Source of the DNA: Thalassiosira profunda
Taxonomy: Eukaryota > Bacillariophyta > Thalassiosirophyceae > Thalassiosirales > Thalassiosiraceae
NCBI GenBank assembly: GCA_036939355.1
Contig: JALLAP010000538.1
Location: 1-12,087, forward strand
Length of the DNA: 12,087 nt
Direction: 5' to 3'
A model generated the notes under the pieces. It worked only from the letters and a program-made list of their open reading frames with translations, ran no database searches and was not told the origin of the DNA. The translations under genes were made by a program, and so were the position numbers. Positions 1 through 6,642 of this stretch are shown piece after piece (position 1 is the stretch's first letter; each line of letters opens with the position of its first letter).

Positions 1-268
1 GCGGCTTTCGCAGCGCCGTGCCCCCGGCCTTGCGAAGGTGCTTGAAGAACAGAAATCCACTGCGGGAGGCGAAGCGCCGCCTCCACCGATCGACGAGGGG
101 CTCGTGGGCTGCTGTTGTGGCGTTGTTGGGAGCGCCGGCGAGATCGCTCGCATGCACCGCGCCGGGGAAGAAGGCGGACGCGAGTTGGTGGTGCCGAACG
201 GCGCTGCCGAGCGCGAGGACCAGCGCCGCGGCGAGCAGGGCCCGCTGCCTCCGCGTGCCGCACGGCAT
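1..268 (-). CDS. 5' part of a signal-anchored sulfotransferase-like protein (runs off the left edge)
   Basis: The reverse strand is open from ATG at 268-266 to base 1, 89 codons, with no stop, so only the N-terminus is present. Residues 1-9 are basic and cytosol-like. Residues 10-24 are a short hydrophobic Ala/Leu/Val helix, which suggests a type II Golgi signal anchor or a signal peptide. An N-N-A-T glycosylation sequon lies at 48-51. Residues 72-87 read FLFFKHLRKAGGTALR, close to the 5'-phosphosulfate-binding motif of carbohydrate sulfotransferases (hydrophobic run, H-x-x-K-x-G/A-G-T). In that family the motif binds the 5'-phosphosulfate of PAPS near the N-terminus of the lumenal domain, which is where it sits here. 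The likely role is sulfation of glycans in the Golgi. The 3'-phosphate motif and the rest of the catalytic domain lie outside the window. Its start is 233 bases from the divergent feature at 502. Another P-loop-like family is possible. Confidence 0.72.
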   Translation of the reverse strand, partial: MPCGTRRQRALLAAALVLALGSAVRHHQLASAFFPGAVHASDLAGAPNNATTAAHEPLVDRWRRRFASRSGFLFFKHLRKAGGTALRKP

Positions 269-298
269 CTCCCCCGCCGCCAGAGGAGTCGAGCTCGA

Positions 299-354
299 GG
301 GGGGGGAGGGGGCTGGATGGGAGATGGGAGGGGGGAGCGGCGAGGGGGGAGGGG
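299..354 (+). repeat. G-run tract, possible G-quadruplex, upstream of the sulfotransferase-like gene
   Basis: The plus strand has seven runs of three or more G within 56 bases, at 299-306, 308-312, 319-321, 326-328, 330-335, 344-349 and 351-354, separated by 1 to 8 bases. This is more than the four runs needed for an intramolecular G-quadruplex. It lies 31 bases upstream of the minus-strand ATG at 268, so it would fall in the promoter or 5' leader of that gene, with the G runs on its template strand. A regulatory role is inferred, not shown. Confidence 0.55.
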
Positions 355-501
355 CGACGTAACCTAACTTACGCAGTACCGGCTTCTTAGTAGGGAGTAG
401 GACTCGGAGAGCGCCCAGCCAAGCCCAGCCCGCCTGCCCACACATCAATCACACACAGCACACATCAACTCTCCGCCGGCCCGAACAGCGCGCCGGCTCC
501 C

Positions 502-889
502 TTGACACCCGAGGAGCCCAAGCCGATCGCGGCCGCAGTCGCCTCGGACGGCAGCAAGGTGAAGGTGGAAGAGGAGGCATATGAATTGGAGACGGACGAT
601 GAAGGTGATGGCCGGTCGAACAAGCGGGCGAAGGTGACCGGCGACGTCGACCTGTCGACCGATGAGTTGATAGAACGCCTGCTGGAATGTGATCCCGCAA
701 AAATGGTCGCAGATGCTCAAGAGAGAGATGCCTTTCGTAGACAGGGCGACGATACAGAAGAGGAAGCTGGTGCATTGGACGAGCTCGCGTTGATGGCTCG
801 TGGACTTTTGCGAGAAGCTTAAGAGCAGTGCGGACGGGGCGGTATTGAATCGGCAGGAGCTGGCGGTGGTGTCGAAGGGGTGTGTCTAA
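502..889 (+). pseudogene. Charged N-terminal part of an interrupted gene, probably the front of the Cys-rich frame that follows
   Basis: From 502 the frame reads TPEEPKPIAAAV and continues into an acidic stretch, a basic NKRAKV patch that could be a nuclear localisation signal, and a helical region (DELIERLLECDPAKMVADAQ). It ends at TAA 820-822. No ATG precedes it in this frame; the first codon is TTG 502-504, where an ATG could have been lost. From about 818 the neighbouring frame reads LKSSADGAVLNRQELAVVSK with strongly G/C third positions, then stops at TAA 887-889. Past that stop the same frame continues as CKCTSGE into the Cys-rich frame at 911. The simplest reading is one gene damaged by a start loss, a one-base frame change near 817-820 and a nonsense codon. 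Other explanations are an unseen upstream exon or a programmed +1 shift at GCT-TAA. I do not recognise the family. Confidence 0.5.
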
Positions 890-910
890 TGCAAGTGCAC
901 ATCAGGTGAA

Positions 911-1384
911 ATGATATGCGATGGATTTTATTCTGAGACCGTTCCCCGTTGGAGCGAAGAGCCGCGGGAACGGTGCAAAGGAAATGCGCTCTGCGGCAAA
1001 TGCCACGAGCGCAGCCCCAGAAATTGTCTCGGTAACGCAACGGGTGCGAGGGTGGGCAACTGGCGGAGTAGCCACGACAGCTGCGACAAATTTCTATGCG
1101 GGGATTGTCCTCGTATGCAGCAGCAGAACCCTGATGAGAGCGGGGGTGGGTGGATTTCTTGCGAAGAATGCGGTAACTGGGCCTGCCCTTCTTGCGTGGA
1201 GAAAGAGAGCATGGCCTACCGTGAGACATGTTGCTGCAGGAGTGATGGATGGTTTTGTACGGTTGGCAACGAATGCTTAGGCGCGATTCAGGAAGAGACC
1301 TTCTTTTGTGGTGGACAACAATGCTGCGATAAATTGTGCGAGAATTGTGCGATTAGCCACGAATGTGCCACTGGAGATTATTGA
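911..1384 (+). CDS. Cysteine-rich putative zinc-binding protein (157 codons)
   Basis: This frame runs from ATG 911 to TGA 1382-1384. It holds 23 cysteines in 157 residues, many in C-x2-C pairs: C28/C31, C63/C66, C84/C87, C92/C95 and C143/C146, plus the triplet C107-109 and further singles at C116, C122, C133, C138, C139 and C152. The central part (WISCEECGNWACPSC, about 81-95) resembles a PHD/RING-like treble-clef zinc site, and the pairs repeat as if several such modules were in tandem. I cannot place it in a named family. Upstream of the ATG the frame stays Cys-rich (C-K-C at 890-898) back to TAA 887-889, so the ATG may not be the original start and the gene may be the rear half of a longer one beginning near 502. 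It has no signal peptide and no membrane segment. A zinc-dependent nuclear or ubiquitin-related role is only a guess. Confidence 0.5.
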   Translation: MICDGFYSETVPRWSEEPRERCKGNALCGKCHERSPRNCLGNATGARVGNWRSSHDSCDKFLCGDCPRMQQQNPDESGGGWISCEECGNWACPSCVEKESMAYRETCCCRSDGWFCTVGNECLGAIQEETFFCGGQQCCDKLCENCAISHECATGDY

Positions 1385-2031
1385 GATCGTTGTGCTGCTG
1401 AAGGCGCGATAAAGTATCTGTTTGTTTATCTCCCTCCGGGCGCTGGGAACACAACGGCCATGAGAATCGACAACTCTTGCTGTACGGCTGTAGGTAGTAT
1501 TCGGTCCATCCGCTTCCTTGTGATATCCCTCAGCACCCAGCCAGACACACCTCCCACTTTGCATCTTTTGGAGGCGGATGGCAATCTGATTTGCAAGGGG
1601 CATCAGTCTCGAGTGTGAAACTTCAAAGGTCACTGTCGTATGATCCTGCTCATTACGTTGCCCGGCAGGTACCGAGTCTTGGGGCAATGATAGCTTGCAG
1701 AGATTACCCAAGGCGTTCGCAACAGCTGGCAGCAACGTCAGAGACAGGCCTTGCTTGCGTGGTGGTCAAACAGTGCATCTCAATGCGTGTGCACTTGTGA
1801 AGGCCTCAACTTTCTCGCGAGTACGTCGGAACTCTTTGTTCGGAGGGACGACAAGCTTGGTGTCTGAAGAGTTCCTGAGTTGTTTCTCTCACTGTGCAGT
1901 TTGCAGTTAGCAGTTTTGTTGCTTCAAGTTGCATGTCTACCAAAAGCTTTGCTGCCAAGCACGTGCGTGCTGGAGGGAGCGGCGCCTCATAATAAACGCT
2001 ACACCCTCCAACCACAACAAATCACCCTACC
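1385..2031. other. Gene-poor stretch, no convincing coding region
   Basis: This region of about 650 bases has more balanced base composition than its GC-rich surroundings and is broken by stops in all plus-strand frames. A minus-strand frame across 1735-1277 is open for 152 codons, but it starts at TTG and runs antisense into the Cys-rich frame. I see no tRNA, tandem repeat or clear splice-bounded exon. The last part, just before 2032, should hold the promoter and leader of the next gene, including the A/C-rich run at about 2000-2031. Confidence 0.5.
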
Positions 2032-2448
2032 ATGCCGACAGTTACTATCTCCAAGCTAAGCCAGTTGGCCATCATTCCAGAATGGGACGAGGAGTCGGCG
2101 TCCGAGGCATGGTACACCAAGGACGACAAAATCCTCTTTCAACGTGCGCTGCTCAGAGATGCAAGGCGGATGGCGGCAGAGGTCGACAGGGCACCAGTCG
2201 GCGCTCCTCTCGCGGCCGACGTGCTCTATGAATGCGTGGGCATCGAGGCCTTCGTCACCGAAGGCCTGATGGCGAGGATCGCCAACAGGAGGCGCGCCCA
2301 TGTCCGAGCCGTCCTAGTCGAGCAGCGCCTGCAGAAGGAGCTTGGCATTCATGATCCCGAGCGACTCTCGGCGGTCTCTTCGCAATTCTCCCATTCGATG
2401 AAGGAGAGGGCGCGGAGGCTCGCCTTCGGATACGGCCAACTTCTGTAG
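2032..2448 (+). CDS. Small conserved protein of a stramenopile-expanded W-Y-(T/S) family, function unknown
   Basis: This 138-residue protein starts at ATG 2032 in a good context (ACCATGCC) and ends at TAG. Its plan matches a family I remember as abundant in diatoms and related algae. There is an A-W-Y-T-K-D-D motif at 26-32, a helix with R43/R46, a conserved Cys followed by G-(I/L)-E at 68-72 (YECVGIEAF; usually C-x-R-G-L-E), then an Arg-rich helix (85-93), V-x-x-V-L-x-E-Q (91-98), G-I-H-D-P-E (105-110) and a terminal S-x-x-F-S-x-S-x-x-x-x-A helix. The usual family Arg after the Cys appears as Val-Gly here. No catalytic residues are evident and there is no signal or membrane segment, so it is probably a soluble helical protein. 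It is convergent with the secreted-protein gene, with 108 bases between the two stops. The family match is from memory. Confidence 0.75.
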   Translation: MPTVTISKLSQLAIIPEWDEESASEAWYTKDDKILFQRALLRDARRMAAEVDRAPVGAPLAADVLYECVGIEAFVTEGLMARIANRRRAHVRAVLVEQRLQKELGIHDPERLSAVSSQFSHSMKERARRLAFGYGQLL

Positions 2449-2556
2449 CTGTAGGTTGCAGTAGAGCTCTAGAGCAACTGCTACAACGTTCAGTAAATCT
2501 AATGTACATATTAATGGGTCTAAGCTCGTGCCGGGAAGAGTATTTTGCATCACCAA

Positions 2557-3546
2557 TCATTGCAGTATGGCTAGTAGAAGTGCTGCAACCGAACAAGACA
2601 GCATCGTCGCTGGACGTGAAGCACCGTCGAAAACATCATCCTCTGCAGAGCCTCCAACTCTATCGTCGCCGTCGCCAGAGCCGGCGTCTCCTCCGCCACC
2701 ATTGTCGGCCTCTCCGCCGTCGGCGCCAGAATCTTCTGCTGTAACAGCCTGAAAGTCGACAGAATCGTCTCCCAACAGAGGATCGTAGTACAAGTGCTCG
2801 TCGAAGTGGGGAAAGCGCCAGTCGATCGAGATTCCATCCTCATCCGAAGCAGGTTCGACCGAAGTGGTTACACTCCCGCCCTCTCCGTAATCCAGTATGC
2901 AAAAGTCTGGAGAGTCTACGTGCATGCCATCCCCCAATTCGAGCCGCTCGATCGTCGCGTTTCCGCCACCGTCCAACTCGAGACGAGGAGGATTGTCGCT
3001 AGCCTCGTTTCCCTCCCTGGTCTTTACCTTCAACCGGACGCCAAACTTGAGGCCGTTCGATTTGTTATCGTCCTTCCACGGCCAGTCTGCGACCTCGATC
3101 GAGAACTTCAAAGCGCCCGCCGTCGCATTCAGCGTCGCATTGCCGTACTCGACGACCGCATCGGCGTAAAACACCTCGGTCGTCAGCGTGAAATTCGCCA
3201 TCGGCCAGTCGCTCGGCTTGCCCGTGCCGACGCCGACCCGCGCTTCGATCTTCTGCCGCACGCTGAGGGTATTGTTCGCATCGTCCATCACATATTCCGG
3301 GTCTTCCCACACGTAGTCCGCTGTGTTGAAGTTCAGAGCATTGTTGCCCACGCTCCCGCCCTCGTCGTCCACCTCGTACAAGCGAGATAGCTTCATCTGC
3401 ATCATGTGGCTGCAATCCTTTCCGTCGAGGCAGAAGCGGACCATGCCGCCTCGTTGCGCATGTTGTATAGCCACTCGATCCGCGGGAAATTGCCGTTTGG
3501 CGTGCGTCAGCGGCAACAGCGCCGTTAAGAAGAGCAGATTGAGCAT
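2557..3546 (-). CDS. Secreted glycoprotein with probable GPI anchor, unknown ectodomain
   Basis: This 329-residue frame runs from ATG 3546-3544 to TGA 2559-2557. The frame is open up to 3660, but I chose the inner ATG because it opens a classic signal peptide (MLNLLFLTALLPLTHA, cleavage near residue 16). The body (about 20-265) looks beta-rich and has sequons at N91, N118, N136, N140 and N196. Its most distinctive stretch is ALKFSIEVADWPWKDDN at 145-161. Only a few cysteines are present (C39, C45, C216, C318). A low-complexity Gly/Asp/Ala stalk follows (272-306), then small residues (DGAS, 307-310) and a C-terminal hydrophobic tail (SCSVAALLLAILQ). That layout is typical of GPI attachment. 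The protein probably sits on the cell surface or wall. It is divergent from the membrane protein at 3744, with 197 bases shared between the two starts. I do not recognise the ectodomain. Confidence 0.78.
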   Translation of the reverse strand: MLNLLFLTALLPLTHAKRQFPADRVAIQHAQRGGMVRFCLDGKDCSHMMQMKLSRLYEVDDEGGSVGNNALNFNTADYVWEDPEYVMDDANNTLSVRQKIEARVGVGTGKPSDWPMANFTLTTEVFYADAVVEYGNATLNATAGALKFSIEVADWPWKDDNKSNGLKFGVRLKVKTREGNEASDNPPRLELDGGGNATIERLELGDGMHVDSPDFCILDYGEGGSVTTSVEPASDEDGISIDWRFPHFDEHLYYDPLLGDDSVDFQAVTAEDSGADGGEADNGGGGDAGSGDGDDRVGGSAEDDVFDGASRPATMLSCSVAALLLAILQ

Positions 3547-3743
3547 CGTTGCAAAGAGTGGAGGGCGGCCGTTACCTCGCTCCCAACCTCGATTCAGTCT
3601 TGGGAGAGCCTCGCGTGATTGCAACTCGACGAAAACACTCCAACCAAACTCTTCCTTCAACTTCTTTCAACGTTTTCAATGGCAAGTGTTCTCGGTAGAG
3701 GGGAGGGCAAGAAGACGGCCTCTCCTCCTTTCGGTCCGAGACC

Positions 3744-4361
3744 ATGACGACCGCGACGCCCGCTCCCGAGGGCAGCCGCCCCTCCTCCGTCCTCGCCACG
3801 GCGGTGGCCAGCCCCATCGCGGTCGAGTGGCGGAAGCAACCACCCCATGCCGCCGGAGCCGGAACCGTCGTCCTCCACCCTCCTCCCTCCGCAATGGAAC
3901 CCGACGACGACGCCGGCAAGGGCTTTGGCGTCGCCATGTTCGTGTTGCTCGTCGTGGGGTTCCTTTTCCACTTTGTCTTTCCCCCATTAAGCGTCGTCTG
4001 CGTCGTTGCGACGGTCGTCGTGGGCTCCGTCTTGAGCTGCGGGTGCTGCTGCGCCGGCGAGCTTCGGCTGAAGCCCAACGTGCGGAACTTTGCCACGGCG
4101 GTTCTCGCTTCGCTGGGAGGGGGTATCGTCGTCCAGCTCGCGGTGATGGCCAACCTCGCCTATTCGGGGAGCAACGGGACGGCGTGGACGGCCGAGGGGG
4201 CCGGCGCCGGGGTGTTCGCGGCGTGGCTGGTGGGCCTCTTGCTGCATCTGGCGGCGATTGTCTTTTCGGCGCTGGTGGCCTGGGGGCGGGGATGCTGCGC
4301 CCCGCGGTCCGTCGAGCCGCACTTGAACTTCCCGGAATTGCAGCTCACTTCCGCGCACTGA
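3744..4361 (+). CDS. Small multi-pass membrane protein, four predicted helices
   Basis: This 205-residue protein starts at ATG 3744 (GACCATGAC context) and ends at TGA. Residues 1-59 are polar, Pro/Ala-rich and probably cytosolic. Hydrophobic segments fall at about 62-79, 81-99, 116-139 and 153-179, giving a four-helix topology. A cysteine cluster S-C-G-C-C-C (99-103) ends helix 2, and a second pair C184-C185 follows helix 4; both are plausible S-acylation sites. The tail is short and polar. A later in-frame ATG (codon 51) would give a shorter protein that starts just before helix 1. No transporter signature or catalytic motif is visible, so the function is unknown; a tetraspan or scaffold-like role is only a possibility. 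It shares the 3547-3743 promoter region with the divergent GPI-protein gene and is convergent with the FHA gene, 204 bases away. Confidence 0.72.
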   Translation: MTTATPAPEGSRPSSVLATAVASPIAVEWRKQPPHAAGAGTVVLHPPPSAMEPDDDAGKGFGVAMFVLLVVGFLFHFVFPPLSVVCVVATVVVGSVLSCGCCCAGELRLKPNVRNFATAVLASLGGGIVVQLAVMANLAYSGSNGTAWTAEGAGAGVFAAWLVGLLLHLAAIVFSALVAWGRGCCAPRSVEPHLNFPELQLTSAH

Positions 4362-4565
4362 CAATAATTGCAATTGGACGACGCGTCCACTCCCATGCCC
4401 GTTCAACCTAGCAGCTCTTCCCAAACGTTGTTTCGTACCGCTGGAGGCAGACAGTGGCTAAAGCTGATGTTAATTGTCGTTTGACCAACTGAAGACACCC
4501 GCTCTCCTCGTTGTCGCATCGTTCTCCGGCAGGCGGTCGATTAAGATTCGACCGCCCATCGGGCT

Positions 4566-6290
4566 CTACGGCGCCTCGGTCGTCTCCCCTCCCGGCGCCG
4601 CCGCCGTTGGTTCGCGAGAGACGTTTATCTCCGCGACGCCCCCTCCGGCAGCGGGGGACGGCGCGGCGTTCGCTTTTGTTTCCTCCGCTGCCTTGGCCGC
4701 CGCCGCCGGTGCCGTTTCCGCACCTCCTCCTCCCATCTCCGCTGCCACCCCCGCCGGCACCGGCGGCGCCATCCCCGGAAGGAGCCACCGATGCGCCCGC
4801 CCCGCCCCGCTCTTGGCCTCGTTCTTCGAATACCCCGCCCGCACGATGGCCTTGCCCAATCCCATCATGAAGCTCTTCTTCTCGATCTTGCCCAGCATCA
4901 ATCGCTCGTAGTCCCGAAACGGGCATCCCGGCGCGTTCATCCACTCGACGAGGTCGCGCTGCGTCACGCCTCCCTCCTTCCGCACGATTTGCTGCATCTC
5001 GACCGAGTGCGCAGCCGCTTTGCACGCCCGGACGGCGAGGGCGGCTCCCAATTTCTGTCCCTCCTGGCCCCACGGCCCCTCTTCGGTGACTTTGCGCGCC
5101 AGAAACGCGAGCAGTTGGGTGTCGGATTGGGATTCGAGGGAGGCCTCGATTTCCTTGGTGGACTTTTTGGCCTTCTTCTTGGGCGGCCCGGCGGCGGCGG
5201 CCGCTTCCCCCTCTGTCTTTGCATTGCCGCCGCCGGCACTCTTTGTTTTCTCCCCCGCCTTTGGATTCGTCGTCGCGTCCCCCGCCGCGCTCGCCTCCGG
5301 GCCGGGCGGCGCGGCCACCACCATGGCCTTGGCCACGGCCTTGGCCGTCGCCTTGGCCGGCGACGCGGCCGCCTCCCCCTCCTCTTGGTCGACCTTGGCC
5401 GGACTCGCCGTGCGCAGGCGCAGCATCGGCGGACCCTCCTCCGCCGACGACGTCGCCTCGGGCAATAAAAAGTAGAGGCAGTAGGGCCCCATCCGAATCG
5501 GGGTGCCGTGCTCCAACACCGCCGACTGGCCCTTCTTCAATAGTCGCCCGTTCACCAAGATGGCGCGGCAGGCGCACTCGATCGCGTAAAATCCGTTCGA
5601 GGGGAGGGATCCCGCCGCGTCCCCTGTTGCTCGAATAATGTCGTCGGGAGTGGGCGCGGCCGCCTTTTTGGTCTCATTGTCGTCGCCCGCGTCGACGACG
5701 TGGGGCCTGTACGTCATCCCGTCCAGGGCGGAGCCGCCGGCGTCGATCGTCGCTTCCCCTCGGCTGTGTTTGCCCTTTTTGTACATCCCCAACCGTCCCC
5801 CGCTCCGGTCTCTGTAATAGACGACGGCCATGCTCTTGCTCAGCTTTGCCGCGCCCTTCGCACCGCCCTCCCCCGCTGAAGGTGGCTCTTTGAGTCCGAC
5901 GAAGCCCTGGTCGCGCGTCTCGTGCTCCTTTCCTAACGTGGCAGGCAGTCGCGTCATGGGGAGGGCGACGAGGTCGTTGGTGGGTTCAAGGACGCCGGCG
6001 AGGAGGGCGTAGGCCGGCAGGCCGTTGGAGCCGTTGGGGCCGCCGACGCGGATGGTTGTGCTGGGAGTGGAGGGAGGCTGTGGGGGAGGCACGGAGGGGT
6101 TGGGCGATGCAGGTTGGGGGGTCGGTGCAGGTGCACCCTCCAAATTGATGGATGGCGCGTCGGTCGGGGGGACGCTGCGCTCGCCCGGCGGATCGGAGCG
6201 CGGGGCAGCGGGGCCGGGCATGGGAGCGCCGAGCGCGGGAGGGGGCGGCGCTGCTGCGGCCGCGGTGGCGTCCTCCATCGTCGTTGCCAT
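4566..6290 (-). CDS. FHA-domain protein with basic linker and helical C-terminus, probably nuclear
   Basis: This 574-residue protein starts at ATG 6290-6288 (AAGATGG, strong context) and ends at TAG. An in-frame ATG at 6350 would add 20 hydrophobic residues, which I think is chance. Residues 1-90 are Pro/Ala-rich disorder. An FHA (phosphothreonine-binding) fold spans about 94-278: strand YALLAGVLEPTNDLVALP, then TRLPATLG in place of the L-G-R turn, LSKSMAVVYYRD where S-R-x-H is expected, then after a 60-residue loop FYAIECACRAILVNGRLLKKG and IRMGPYCLYFLLPEA. The last block resembles FHA domains of the yeast Fhl1 type, which act in transcription. An Ala/Lys linker (300-376) carries K-K-K-A-K-K, a likely nuclear signal. 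A helical domain (378-505) and an Ala/Gly tail follow. The expected S-R-x-H is degenerate, so phosphopeptide binding may be weak or altered. It is divergent from the MORN-RING gene. Confidence 0.72.
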   Translation of the reverse strand: MATTMEDATAAAAAPPPPALGAPMPGPAAPRSDPPGERSVPPTDAPSINLEGAPAPTPQPASPNPSVPPPQPPSTPSTTIRVGGPNGSNGLPAYALLAGVLEPTNDLVALPMTRLPATLGKEHETRDQGFVGLKEPPSAGEGGAKGAAKLSKSMAVVYYRDRSGGRLGMYKKGKHSRGEATIDAGGSALDGMTYRPHVVDAGDDNETKKAAAPTPDDIIRATGDAAGSLPSNGFYAIECACRAILVNGRLLKKGQSAVLEHGTPIRMGPYCLYFLLPEATSSAEEGPPMLRLRTASPAKVDQEEGEAAASPAKATAKAVAKAMVVAAPPGPEASAAGDATTNPKAGEKTKSAGGGNAKTEGEAAAAAGPPKKKAKKSTKEIEASLESQSDTQLLAFLARKVTEEGPWGQEGQKLGAALAVRACKAAAHSVEMQQIVRKEGGVTQRDLVEWMNAPGCPFRDYERLMLGKIEKKSFMMGLGKAIVRAGYSKNEAKSGAGRAHRWLLPGMAPPVPAGVAAEMGGGGAETAPAAAAKAAEETKANAAPSPAAGGGVAEINVSREPTAAAPGGETTEAP

Positions 6291-6642
6291 CTTGGTGGTG
6301 CAGGCGCAGCAGACCAAGAAGAAGTGAAGCGAACAAAGAGCAAAAAGCAAAGAGGAGAGGAGGTGAATCTGAGATTTGTGACACTTGACATACTGGTAAG
6401 TTTGTGTCCTAGTGGTTTATGCGAAAATGACACGTAACTGGGACAAAGTCTTGCGATGTAAGTGGGACGAATCCAAACATCAACCTCCACAAACGCTCCG
6501 CCCCCTCCGCCTGCTCCTGCACCTCATCAATCTCGCCAGTGCTCGGCTCCAGCTCTCCCGGTGCATCGCCCGAGACTGGGACAAAGGCGAGGCACCGCAA
6601 ATCGCCCACCTCTCGTCGAACCCTCAACTGTTGAGCGCGGCA
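6291..6642. promoter_or_regulatory. Divergent intergenic region between the FHA and MORN-RING genes, with a 12-bp direct repeat
   Basis: These 352 bases separate two divergent starts and should carry both promoters. ACTGGGACAAAG occurs twice exactly, at 6437-6448 and 6575-6586, with a looser copy AGTGGGACGAA at 6461-6471. The copies could be a transcription-factor site. The plus frame of the MORN-RING gene is open through this region from 6427, so part of it could instead encode an N-terminal extension in which the repeat appears as W-D-K. I favour the non-coding reading. Confidence 0.4.

Noticed and set aside
18..390. Three overlapping plus-strand frames at the left edge
   Set aside because: They are Arg/Gly/Pro-rich shadows of the minus-strand sulfotransferase-like frame and the G-run tract, with no recognisable motif.
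1277..1735. Minus-strand frame of 152 codons
   Set aside because: It begins at TTG, runs antisense into the Cys-rich frame and shows no domain or compositional support. A decayed fragment cannot be excluded.
2794..3390. Plus-strand frame opposite the GPI-type protein gene
   Set aside because: It is Arg-rich and lacks motifs; the minus strand has signal peptide, sequons and anchor, so this is antisense shadow.
4408..5577. Minus-strand frame of 389 codons overlapping the FHA gene
   Set aside because: It is a Gly/Arg low-complexity product of reading the GC-rich FHA gene in the wrong frame.
6291..6350. Hydrophobic 20-residue N-terminal extension of the FHA protein as a signal peptide
   Set aside because: The inner ATG at 6290 has a much better context, and an FHA protein with nuclear-type basic patches is not expected to be secreted.
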